NCBI GenBank assembly: GCA_019614645.1
Contig: JABWDB010000009.1
Coordinates: 5,499,501-5,563,500 of the forward strand
Length of the DNA: 64,000 nucleotides
Direction: 5' to 3'
Source of the DNA: Stratiolaelaps scimitus
Taxonomy: Eukaryota; Arthropoda; Arachnida; Mesostigmata; Laelapidae
Position 1 is the stretch's first letter, and each line of letters starts with the position of its first letter. A program made the position numbers and the translations under genes. This document shows positions 1 through 10,364 of this stretch, in pieces. The notes below the pieces were generated by a model that saw only the letters and a list, made by a program, of their open reading frames with translations, was not told the origin of the DNA and did no database searches.

Positions 1-2466
1 ACTGGAAGCGCGCGGATGGACGCGCAGACACGAAACGAATGAGCGGGTGGTCACTTTATGGGGTCGACTTGACTCGTGGGGCAAGCAATTTGAAACAGGA
101 GGAAAGACAGCCAGCCAAAATTGGAAATGAGGCCGAAAGTGAGAATAGCTACCGACGTATAGCGTTTTACCATAGAGCGAAAGCGGTCAGGATTCGACAT
201 ACGACGGACTCTTAGCTCGCGACACGTTACGAATACGGCGAAGTTAGTTACGCGCAATGAGTCACAAGCGGGGCCTTGGGACGCCTACCCAGCAGGGTCG
301 ATGCTCGGTGTTCCGGATGTTGATTTTTCCATTGTGGCCTGCGCCTGTCGCCGCCAAGTAAAATTAAGCGTGAGCATCGGTTTCATCCTGAAACACAATC
401 TGCATGAGATCCGACTGATTCGGCATATAGTCGTGATGACCTTCGGTACCGTCGGTACCTTAGTGGCCCTACAAACATCTGTGGGCTGTTTGGGATTGCC
501 TTGGCATTGCTGCCATATAGAATGCAAGATGCATATATATATATATATATACATAAATATATATATATATGCATCTTGCATTCTCACTAGCGGTTGCATT
601 ATCATAGACCCAATGAATTATTTAACGATTACGAAGCAAGCGAAGGACAGCTGTGGGTGTTCGGCAATGGGTCAGCAGCCAACATGAATGATGCGGATGA
701 CAATTGTGAGGGCAATATCGGTGGTTACTTGCAGCGATGTACGGGAACATGTACCCAGGTAAAGTACGTCACTACAGTAATACGAGCCCGAAGAGTTGCA
801 TGGAGCTGTCGTAACGCACGGACTGCTTCGAAGGACGAGTATTACTGAAATTCTTACTTTCTCAATTAGCTTCGTTGTTTTCCGTTATTTAACCATATAG
901 TCATAGTTAGTTAAAAAAAAAAAGCAAACGAATGTTGACGGTTATCCCTATGCCGAATTCCTATGAATGCACTCTGCATCGGCAGCCGTCATACCATCTC
1001 AGTGGGGCTGTCAAATACAGTCAGCTGCGTCGTGGATCACCATCAGCCATATGAGATCAAAAGAGCCCAATTTAGAGCCGCAGTACAGTAAACGCCGTCG
1101 GATAGCCGGTAACAACCATTCATGTCGTCGCCGTGAGCGAAGCACGACTCGGTTTTCACCATGGGATGTTCGGGCCTCCCTCGGCGACTCTGATTGAAAT
1201 CCATCTCCTCTTCCTGGCCACCGCCCTTTAAGTCGAAAAGACATCGAAAAGATCCTTCAAGCTGGACGGTTGCTTTACGCTTGCCCCGGGTTCCTCACTT
1301 GCTCGCTCATTCTGTTACCACTGTTACAACTGCGTCGATTTTCTTGCTGATTGCTCTACCGTCATCTGCCATCAAGGCCTCATCGTTACCAAGCATCAAC
1401 CGCGCTGCCCGAGTCTCTCTTCGGGTGCCGAACATAATCGGCCTATCACAAGTGAATATAGGTACGAGCAGAGTAAGCTAAGGCAAATCGCGTATACAGA
1501 GTTGCCGAATTCGGGAGTCCCAGTCATCGACATGGCAGCGAACGAACGAGACAGTGAAAACTTGAAATTTCACTGGGAGTGGTTAGCTCTGGGCTGGCTA
1601 CCCGACGATCGCCACCCCTCCCTTATTTCGTGTTTCGGCTTACACGGCATTACTATAGCTGTCTTGCTCGCTCCAATCGTTTCGTCTGCCCTGAGGATCG
1701 TCTCGACCCGAGTCACTACATGGGCATGGTCTTCCTCCCATTACGGCTGTCTCGTTGTCCGTCTCCCCTTTAGAATACGACAAGCAATTCGCTGGCTAGC
1801 CGCCGCCGCCACCGCCGCCGCCCTGTCCAACGCTCGCTCGTATCTCGGCAGTCTCGACCGTTTCTACGTTCTGATTGAGTTTTCAGTAAAGCGGAAAAAA
1901 ACAACAACAAAATGTGATGAGTAGTGAGTAAAGGTCATGGCTGCCTTTTTGGGCTATCGTCGTGCCTCGCCGTCGGTATTTGCTCCGACGCTATAGCCAA
2001 CATCTTCCGATGTCGACCCGTTGCCAGATCCTTGGCGATTTGCCCTGGCAGATCAAAGCGACAGACGGCAAGGGAAAGCCCTTCCTCGTCTGCCTTTCAA
2101 TTGCGTCGTTTGGCCCTCGTCGGCCGTGGAGGTCTGTCCGCCCGAGGATTGAGTGCCCTGATCCTTGTCCTCTCGCTGGTCCGACACTATCTACAATCGC
2201 CGTGACGGCCAGATGATCCGCACGGGTCCCTTGTAAGGGCTTCCTGGCCCATTCTGTCGGCCCATTCCTTGTGACCTCGTTGACTTTCGTTCGCACAGTA
2301 GACGTTTATCAATGTAGTCCTATATATCGTCGAGATACATCTCCTCCCATCTGCCCCCTCCCACGCTTCTCCGCTAGCCTCTCCTCATTTCCCTGCAAAT
2401 CTCCCATTATATGTGACGCGATCCAGTTATGTTTTGGCATTTACAAGCTGTGTACATATAGAGGCT
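1..2466. other. Non-coding stretch, no assured gene
   Basis: Apart from the hairpin at 519-584 I see no gene here. A plus-strand frame at 1502-1924 (140 codons, beginning at a TTG) is open and somewhat hydrophobic in its middle, but it has no recognisable domain and no ATG near its start. A poly-A run of 11 lies at 913-923. Nothing resembles a tRNA or other structured RNA. Intergenic or intronic sequence is the simplest reading. Confidence 0.6.
519..584. repeat. 66-nt perfect hairpin around a TA tract
   Basis: Positions 519-546 are the exact reverse complement of 557-584, giving a 28-bp stem and a 10-nt loop (547-556). The outer 14 bp of each arm are unique sequence (starting AGAATGCAAG), and the inner 14 bp are alternating TA. 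Symmetry stops outside the arms: the 518/585 pair does not match. It has the size of a microRNA precursor, but half the stem is TA repeat, so a fold-back arising at a microsatellite is at least as likely. A palindromic assembly artefact is possible. Confidence 0.9.
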
Positions 2467-2487
2467 GTGATGCTGCTCGAGCATCAC
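2467..2487. repeat. 8-bp stem-loop
   Basis: GTGATGCT (2467-2474) and AGCATCAC (2480-2487) are perfect inverted arms around the 5-nt loop GCTCG. The hairpin ends 27 bp before a second, perfect palindrome at 2515-2534. No function is implied by sequence alone. Confidence 0.8.
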
Positions 2488-2514
2488 GTGATTATATCGC
2501 GAACGCGTTCGAGC

Positions 2515-2534
2515 CCCTGGCACGCGTGCCAGGG
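2515..2534. repeat. Perfect 20-bp palindrome
   Basis: CCCTGGCACG at 2515-2524 is followed directly by its reverse complement CGTGCCAGGG at 2525-2534, with no spacer. A zero-loop palindrome of this length is unlikely by chance at a given site and could be a binding site for a dimeric protein or a cruciform seed. It sits beside the 2467-2487 hairpin. No factor is recognised. Confidence 0.85.
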
Positions 2535-3020
2535 TCCGATCAGTGTTAACGGGAATTCAGATCAGGGAAACGAATCAGGGCGCAATCCTCATGTTTCACC
2601 TCTCTTAAATCTCTCTCTTTCTCTCTCATTTTATCTCATGATTATTTTGGGATATTACGTCTTTCATTCCGACGATTGACACCTTCCGTCTTCCTTTCGG
2701 TAAAAGCCACCCCATTGTTACTGCGACCATTACCGCCGCTTCCACAGCTCTGATTGAAATGCGACTCGACAGGAATGACGAAGGCGTGACACCCATCGTG
2801 AATCGTCTACGTGAAACCGAGTCCTCTCATTTCGCACAGACGGTCTCTGATACTTTGTTGCTCGCTGTTGCTGCTGCTGCTGCTCCTGCTGCTATTGGCG
2901 TTTTCTTCATCTTTCTTTACGCGCTTTTTCATAGTCGCTTTCAGTTTTCGACCCGATTTTTCCTCCGCCCTTCATCCGATTTATTTCGCCGTTCGGACAA
3001 CACGTTGTTATTGTTGTTGT

Positions 3021-3022
<2 letters not shown>
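2535..3022. other. Non-coding stretch before the CTG tract
   Basis: CT-rich DNA with a short (CT)n run near 2612-2635. A plus-strand ATG frame opens at 2760 and runs through the CTG tract, with an apparent hydrophobic stretch around 2846-2930. Its length is explained by the stop-free triplet repeat, so I do not call it a gene. Confidence 0.5.

Positions 3023-3094
<72 letters not shown>
3023..3094. repeat. (CTG)24 microsatellite
   Basis: Seventy-two bases of uninterrupted CTG, 24 units, flanked on both sides by TTG/GTT-type triplets (about 3005-3022 and 3095-3123). The interrupted flanks look like decayed copies of the same array. On the minus strand it reads (CAG)24. It would give polyleucine, polycysteine, polyglutamine, polyserine or polyalanine depending on frame and strand, but no gene context supports translation. 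Confidence 0.97.
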
Positions 3095-3097
<3 letters not shown>

Positions 3098-3123
3098 TTG
3101 TCCTTGTTGTTGTTGTTGTTGTT

Positions 3124-6100
3124 TCCACGCGCAAACCTGAGACGCAATTGACTGCCGACCGTGTGGTGGTGGCAGCAGCAAGGTGGACAGTAAAGTCGGA
3201 GACGGGAGAGTCGCTTGAGAAAGATACAGATGAATACTAAAAACAAGAAAAAACTACGATGACGAGGAGTTATGGTCTCGATATCGGACTGCTCGGGTCC
3301 ACCTCGGAATACCGCAGTTGCCGCTGACGTTGTTTATCGTCGCGGCGTGGGAGTCTCGACGACTTCGGAGTGAAGTACGCCATGTGTCGCTTTCAACGTC
3401 ACCGCCGCTGCCGCCACCACCGCCGCTGCCGCGAAGGCCGCGCCATCGGGAATCTCCTGTTTCTTCTGAATAGCACCGAATCGGCGTGGCGGATATCGAA
3501 TAGCAGCAAATTACAGAAAACCATCGAGCGGTCGGTGTAGCATAATACATTTTTGTGCCAAAATGGACCAATGTACGTGGCTGATCGCTTCGCGTCGTCG
3601 TTATTTACGTGTCGTTTAGCGGCTGAGAACCGCCGCCGCCGCCGCCAGCTCACAGCAGCTGATCTCGAGCTGTTGCTGAGGTTGCCACGCTTATGACAAC
3701 GCGGTGAACGCTGCTCACTAGCAGACGCTTGCTGTGCTGTTCGGGTCGCTCGGTACCGTCGCCGATTGACATGAGCGTGTACACCCCCATTGCATTTCAT
3801 CAAGTTACGTTAGGCAAATGCTCAAATGGACATGCTCGAATCACAAGAGTCGTTGTCTTCTTCTCCGCGCACCAGTGTGAGGTCTGACCCACCCGATGTA
3901 GTTTTCTCCTGACAACGACGACGGCGACAGCGACGACGCGGGTACGCAACAACAACGGGAGAAAGAAAAATTGAAAAAATCAATGAGAAAAACCAAGTGA
4001 TTTTCTTCAGCGAACAGGCTTGGCCAGCTTAGCAGAGCGGCATACGTATACGGCCACAGCAGACAGCGCAAGGAATTGTTGTTGAGCAGCAGCAGCAGCA
4101 GCAGCGGCGGTGGCGGCAGCAGCCGCTCGGACAAGAGAACGAAGAAAGCCTCTGTTGTGAAGACGATGTGGCCGCCCGCGGTTGCCGAAAGGCAACGCTC
4201 TTAGTTCACTTGGCTGAACGATTTTTGGAGGCTTTTTTTTTCTTCTTCTTCTTGCGAATGGCAAGAAAGAGGACGCAGACCAGAAAGACGATGAGAAACC
4301 AGAAGGAGATGAACGAAAAATCTATTACGAGCACCATCGTCATCATTATCATTATTATCCCTACGATGATTATTATTATGATTATTATTAGTGGTCTACC
4401 AAAGACGACAGCGACGATGACGAAGAGCAAAAGGGCAGCGTCACCGGGGCACATCTGGGCACAACGCTCGGTTGAGGATCCGCCAGCCCTCAGACCGCCA
4501 CTCAATACACACAGACACGAAACAGAAATGATAGAATGAAGACAGCAATGACGGAGAATACCGGTTGTTGTCGTTGTCGCAGTGTAGACAACGGCAATGG
4601 GTACGTATGCAGAGCGACAGGCAGACTCACAGCGGCGGGCACTGTTCGACGATGACGACGACGACCACAAGGACTGTTCACGCAGCTGGTCAGTACGAGC
4701 CATGTGCCGCTTTCGTTAGCGTTTCGGCGTGTGCTGTCGACTCCACGTTTGACGTTCAACGTCCACTCGATCGGCGAACAACGGGAACAACCCGTGCTAT
4801 GAGGCGTACAGCATGGCCAAGTGGAGCGTATGGAATAGTGAGATCAGTGCCGTCGTGTTCGCCAGAAGAGTGGCGCAACAACAACAACAGCAGCAGCAGC
4901 AGCAGTAGTAGTCTCTGCAAACAACCACTGCCAATGAGTCTTCTGTAACTGTTCCCTCTCGGCCGTGGGTGGAACGCTGTGACGGACGGCTGATAGCTGA
5001 CCCAGCGTCAGTTAAACCGATGCTATTTTCTCCACTCAAGGCTGCTGCGTTATGCTAAACTCCGTCGCTGAACCAAATTCGACGCTTGCATGTGTATCGA
5101 TGATAGTTCAACCATGTCGGTGAACGGTGCAGCGATCGACTGTGGAGCGATCTTGAAGCGATCGAAATCGACGAGCAGGGCGAACATCTAGGCCAATGGT
5201 AAGGATAACGCGCGAGATTGAACGCGCGGGCTTACGCTTAAGTCGCGACCACTCAACGCACGGCATGGCACCTCGTATACGTCACACGTGTACTATACGT
5301 TATATTTATGTAAGAATATTAATGTATGAACGAACGAACAGACGGGTTCATAAATGCATATATACAAACACAAACACAAGACTACTTCGGCGCGAAATTC
5401 AAATCCGGCCAAGAGAAACATTCAATCCCGCCTGATCCAATGTTACGAGAGCCAGTTGGTGGTTGTTCGATTCGAATCGCCCGTCGGGCGGTCGTCGTAG
5501 CCTGCTGGGACGCATTATCCATGTGACTTCGATTTTGATAGCATTAACTTCCATAATCGTCTCTAATTCATTAATAAATATAAAGTGATTCTATGCACCG
5601 CTGCAATCTCTCGTTCTCTCGCTCGACCCCATATTTATCCATCTCTTACCCTCGTGTGTATTTATCCCACCGATCAGCTTGTCTAATTTGTTTACAATTT
5701 CGAATGCGATAGGATCTCCACTCCGATACGTCCCATGTTGATATGCTGCGTTCATGTTCGGGTATTTTTCGCTCTTAGCCGATTGTATCTCCCTCTTTCT
5801 CGCTTGAGCGATTGCCCCTTCAATAATCTGTCCTTCTGATCGACTGCAGCCGCCGTGTGATCAGTCACTTCTGCAGCTGTTTTGTGGCCAGAAGTTCGAA
5901 AATGGAACCAATGTGACCACGGATAGAGATACAGGGAAGGGAACGTTTCGGCCGACGGCACGTATCAGTGCGACCCAACTGCTAAAAGCTTCCGTCACAG
6001 CTGCAATATTCAAGCACTGTCGTGAACTACGCCCATCTACTTCTCTGGTTCATACAGCACGACTGCGTTTGAATACTATAACAATGCTTTTGGCTCCATC

Positions 6101-6142
6101 TCTCACTCCATTTCTCCATCCCATATCACACTGCTCGCTCGC
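3124..6142. other. Gene-poor stretch with scattered triplet repeats
   Basis: No gene is recognised. Contents include CCG-type triplets (3405-3432, 3630-3650), CAG runs (about 4086-4105 and 4884-4906), and ATT/ATC-rich simple sequence at 4336-4392. That last stretch gives a spurious hydrophobic isoleucine run on the minus strand (frame 4206-4703). A short palindrome GACGTTCAACGTC lies near 4750-4762. Open frames here are low complexity. Confidence 0.6.
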
Positions 6143-6164
6143 TCCAATTGGTATCGATCTCTCC

Positions 6165-6226
<62 letters not shown>

Positions 6227-6245
6227 AGAGATCGATACCAATTGG

Positions 6246-6246
<1 letters not shown>
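6143..6246. repeat. 104-nt inverted repeat, 45-bp perfect stem, TA core
   Basis: Positions 6143-6187 are perfectly complementary to 6202-6246. The outer 22 bp of each arm are unique sequence (left arm starts TCCAATTGGTATC; right arm ends in its complement) and the inner part is TA repeat. A single T/T mismatch (6188/6201) interrupts the symmetry near the centre, where a TTT breaks the TA run. Symmetry ends outside the arms. Perfect unique arms imply recent origin, ongoing homogenisation, or an assembly fold-back. A second TA tract follows without a gap. Confidence 0.93.

Positions 6247-6297
<51 letters not shown>
6247..6297. repeat. (TA)n tract adjoining the large hairpin
   Basis: About 50 bases of alternating TA with one TT interruption near the left end, starting where the right arm of the 6143-6246 inverted repeat ends. 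Unlike its neighbour it has no flanking inverted arms: the right flank is a G-rich GTGGGGGGCC. Confidence 0.93.
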
Positions 6298-6300
<3 letters not shown>

Positions 6301-9276
6301 GGGGGCCAGCGGGGTAGAGGTAGTGGCTCATGAAGCAACAATTTCCAAGACAAGTGGCCAAATCAGTGCTAACGGGCAATGCAGCCAGTAGCTGTATAGT
6401 AGTAGTAGTAGTGGTAGCTCCAGTCGCGGCAGCAGTCAATGACGGCCAATGAGGACGATCTCATCGTCGTTTTCGATGCGCTTTGCCTTCCGCCTTTGGC
6501 GCTGCTGGGACTACTTTTGCGCACTGGCTTCGCACAGCCGTTCCGTCCAGTCGATTTGCCGCCTGATTCGCTATAACGGTTAGGTACAGCCAGCAACGAA
6601 GAGAAGGATGGCGAATGCAGCGCTGTGGAGCAGTACAGTCCCCAGAGACCGGCTGACTGAGACAAGAGAAATCAATACCGCCGTCCCCGCTCGCTGGGAT
6701 CGCTGAGGCCGCCGCCAAACAGCGAATGTCGGTAATTAGTACATTATTATTAGCAGGAGAGACAGGACGACGTTAACTTGATGTTCCTCTTACGGGTCAT
6801 AAAATAATAAGATGAGAGAAAGGGAGAGAGAGTGAGAGAGCGACCACATATAGCGAACAGGGCCCAGGGCGCCCTCTGGGCTTGGTACAGTACATGCTAT
6901 TTCGCTCTGGCTCCAATCGAAGCTGTGCAGCGGTAGTACGCGGATCGAGAAGATCAGAAAGACGGGGAAAATTGAGACAAAAATAACTGGCTGGCCTAAG
7001 CAGCAGCCTCTTCTTAGGAGGCGAGGCTCATCCTCAGCGAATGCGGCTCTGATCGTCATGTGGCGCAAAGCTTGGCTAGGGCAAAGCGTGTTATATTTTT
7101 CTTTGAAGGCAATGCTCCATCCAGCAGTGCTGATTGTAGAGGGCGGTCGCCCAAGCGGTTTCATAGTGTTTTGCTGTGTCCCGTGCCGACGGCGCGGACT
7201 TCAACTGCCAATTGAGCGGCCCTTGTAGAAATGAAAGACAACCACATGACTAACCAACTAGCTGACTAGCTGACGACACAATCTCTGCTTCGACAACCGT
7301 ACAACTGCGACAACTTCGGCAATTCAGCAAGGATACGACTACCAGTATATCAGAAGAGATCAGACGACCGACCGCCCGCCGAAGCCCGCCTCCTGAGGCG
7401 GACTATTGATTACGGAGACGAGTGGGTGAAAGAGCCGAGAGCGGGCTAGGAAAGGCAACGAAAAGTCATGGCATCTACATGAGAGACAGAGCAGTAAGGC
7501 AAAGGAGGAAATGGAGACGACTGCTCTGGCAGTTACTAGCAGGACGAAGCCTAGACGTCGTGAGGCGGAGAGCCGAACGGACTCTCGCCGGTCGGCTCGA
7601 CAGATCCTGATCTCTGCTACCGCTGCTGCTGCTGCTGCTTTGCAGTGTACCCTGCTTGGCCTCTGCCGGGGACAGGGAGAGATAGAGGGAGAGAAAGAGC
7701 GGTGAAGCCGATATTAGGCCAGCAAAGAGCCTGGATGAGGAACAGGCCAACGAAGAGTGCCTGTGGCCTATATATGGGCACCGGTAGAAAATGCTGTCTG
7801 GGGGCATGAGGCACGCAATAGTCCAACGCGCAGCGGGTAGGCGACTAAAGAGAAGAGGGCGGAGCGGTGCTTGGGAGTGATCGGTCAGAAGTCAGCCACC
7901 AGCGGTGGAAGAACAGCACAGAAAGATCCTTGCGCGCACCAGCAGCAGGCAATAGTCGTGGCTAGTGTGCGGGTACAATAGCCAGTGGAAGCAGTAACGC
8001 CAGCCTGCGGGAGACACCTAGCAACAACGGGAGGAACATAAGACCTATCCAGACAGCTCGAACAGGGGAACGACCGATGGGACGATTCACCACCAGGCTC
8101 GTCGGCCTGCCTCGAGAGGTCCCGTCAGGCCCGGTCGATCAACGGTTGGTTCGGTTGAGGCGATGCCATAACCGGGCCCACCAACTCGGCCCAACAGCAG
8201 GGTTCAAGCCTTAGCAGTGAGGTTGGATCAATTGAAACACAATTATTATGTTTGTTTGTGACCCGTCCGGCCTGACGGCCTTCTCACAATGGTCAGCTTG
8301 GCTTGGCCACCCTTGTCGGTCCTCCCGTCGGCAACTCTCTCTGTGCCCCGCACCATACCAGCCGTTTGTCGCCGTACGTCCTCTACTCTCTGCACTCGCC
8401 ATCGGGTCGGCGCTGTGCCGCGACAGCCGATCCGATGAGGCCAACTCAGCCGTTCGGGAGAACAACAAAAAGGATCACCAGACAGGGTCCAGCTACACCG
8501 GGAAACTTTGCCTCTTCGACAGTGAGACGGAGAGAGAGAGAGCGAGAGAGAGAGAGAGGAGTGAGAGCCAGCGCGCGGGGTACAAGGCATGCAACGAAAG
8601 CATGCAAGGAAATAAGGTACACCAGGCCCTGTGGGAGGGAGGGAGACCGAGGCGGTGGGTGCAAGGCGTCCCCAAGGGGCTCAGATTCTTGTAGCAGCGG
8701 AGGCAGCGGCAGCTGCGCCGCGTCTTTCCTAAGCGGCTTAGGTCGGCACGGGCGGCTGACGTGGCAACAGTTTGTTCGACGTGTCGATGACAACACAGCA
8801 ACGGCAATACAGAGGCAAGCGCTTGAGAACAATATCGTTCTTCCCTGATCTAATAATAACAAACGGCGGTAGAAGATCGCTAGGTAGGAAAGTGCAAACT
8901 TCGCCGAATAGATATTGCCGAAACGCGTAGACAGGCGGCAATAGACAGGTGAATCGGTGCCTAGGTGACTAACACTCAACGGCTAACACACGTACAGCCG
9001 TTTACAGCCCTCATAGTGATTAGGCTACTTCTGGTGCAATCGTCTGATCGAGCGACCAACTGAGAGGAGCCGCTGACAGCGACAAGCTAAATGCTTTCTT
9101 CCCTTTACGAATGCATAGAAATTATTTTGAATTATTATTATTATTATTATTTTCGCGCGAAAAAAAAATCAACGCAGGAGAAGGTGGAGTTCATGTTTAG
9201 TTAACGTATTGTGTACAATATAACATCGCACAACGAGAGATGTAACCATGTGCTATCTCAACGCATCGATAGTACA

Positions 9277-9308
<32 letters not shown>

Positions 9309-10342
9309 TCCTAAATACTGGTTAGTGGCGGTACCGAGGGCGGCCGTAAAGAGCATGGAGTCAGTCATCGAAAAAGATTGCGTGCTCCACTCTCAGCTCA
9401 TGTGACTCATATACTCATGTCTGGTCTAACTGCAGGTGTACGCTGGAAGCAAACGGCCGTTGGGTAGCCTAGGCCGTGTAAGTATATGATAGCGATGTGC
9501 CGTCCCCGTATCCTCAAGGATTGAGGCGGTAAATACACCATGCCGACCTCTCGTCAGCAGTTCGTTCAGCGGGCTGCTTCTAATTAACGATGAGCGACGA
9601 CTTCACAATCTGATCACCAATTCACGTATCGGGGACACGAGCAGGTAGGACACGGCCCCTTTGGGCCTACGCCGGGTTTGGGGCTAAGGCGTAGTGAGGG
9701 CAGGGCAGGGCCGGGCTGGGTCGGGATGGCGCCAGTAAACTGGCCTGACCGAGGATCGTGGATATGGGCAGGATTGAAGTACATCGGCGATCGCACATCG
9801 CCGCCAGCCTGATTTGATGTCTTATTTTACCGTGGCAGTAGCGTAGCAGACCTTTCTGATTGAGTTCTCAATTCCCGCAGCCCCAATAATTCACCGGCAG
9901 CTGGCGAACGACCGGGCACAGTTCGGGCCTTGCCTGCCCAGATCGGCTCCCAAGTTCAGCCGACTCAATCCAACATATCTCGACGTAGAGCGTATTTCTG
10001 CCAGTTCCCCTCAGGCTGTTTCACTTCTGATCGTCGAAAAGCCCGTCGGGCCATCGTCGTACGGGGGCACCACGGGGGGAACTCATATTACATTCGTGAC
10101 GTCCGGCCGAGGGAGCGGCCAGTGAAGAGGAGGAAATTAATCAAAACTCAAACGAAAACCCTTTCATTAGACGCGTTACGGGAGTTCGTGTCGAGAATAA
10201 CTGTATTGACTGCGACTACGATTCGGACTTGCTCTCCGAGAGCAGGGGAGGCGATGGCGGAGGGAGAAGGCAGCGTGGACTACTAAACGTAGCCGCTCCA
10301 GCAGTTACTAACGAACTGGCCGAATAATTGGCTAGAAAACGC
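6298..10342. other. Gene-poor stretch
   Basis: No gene is recognised. Noted contents: a 7-bp hairpin CCGCCTC/GAGGCGG (7386-7401, 2-nt loop), a CTG run near 7620-7640, purine-rich GA repeats at about 8528-8560, ATT repeats near 9131-9150 and a TA tract at 9278-9307. Frames at 8303-8848 (plus) and 8446-8979 (minus) are open across the GA repeat. They show Arg-Glu or Leu-Ser repeats typical of translated simple sequence, so I reject both as genes. A plus frame at 9930-10286 ends in a basic, mixed-composition segment but has no known domain. Confidence 0.6.
9278..9307. repeat. (TA)15 tract
   Basis: Thirty bases of uninterrupted TA between GTACAG and CTCCTAAA. The flanks are not inverted copies of each other. 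Confidence 0.95.
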
Positions 10343-10364
10343 CACACACACACACACACACACA
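10343..10364. repeat. (CA)n tract
   Basis: A clean CA dinucleotide run of about 11 units, the reverse-strand (GT)n. Nothing coding borders it. Confidence 0.9.

Noticed and set aside
4206..4703. Minus-strand frame with an apparent transmembrane helix
   Set aside because: The hydrophobic run is an ATT/ATC simple repeat (4336-4392) read as Ile/Met/Val, and the end is an Ala-Lys repeat from an A/T-rich TTC run.
8303..8979. Overlapping plus and minus frames of about 180 codons
   Set aside because: Both span the GA repeat at 8528-8560 and show Arg-Glu or Leu-Ser dipeptide repeats with no domain.
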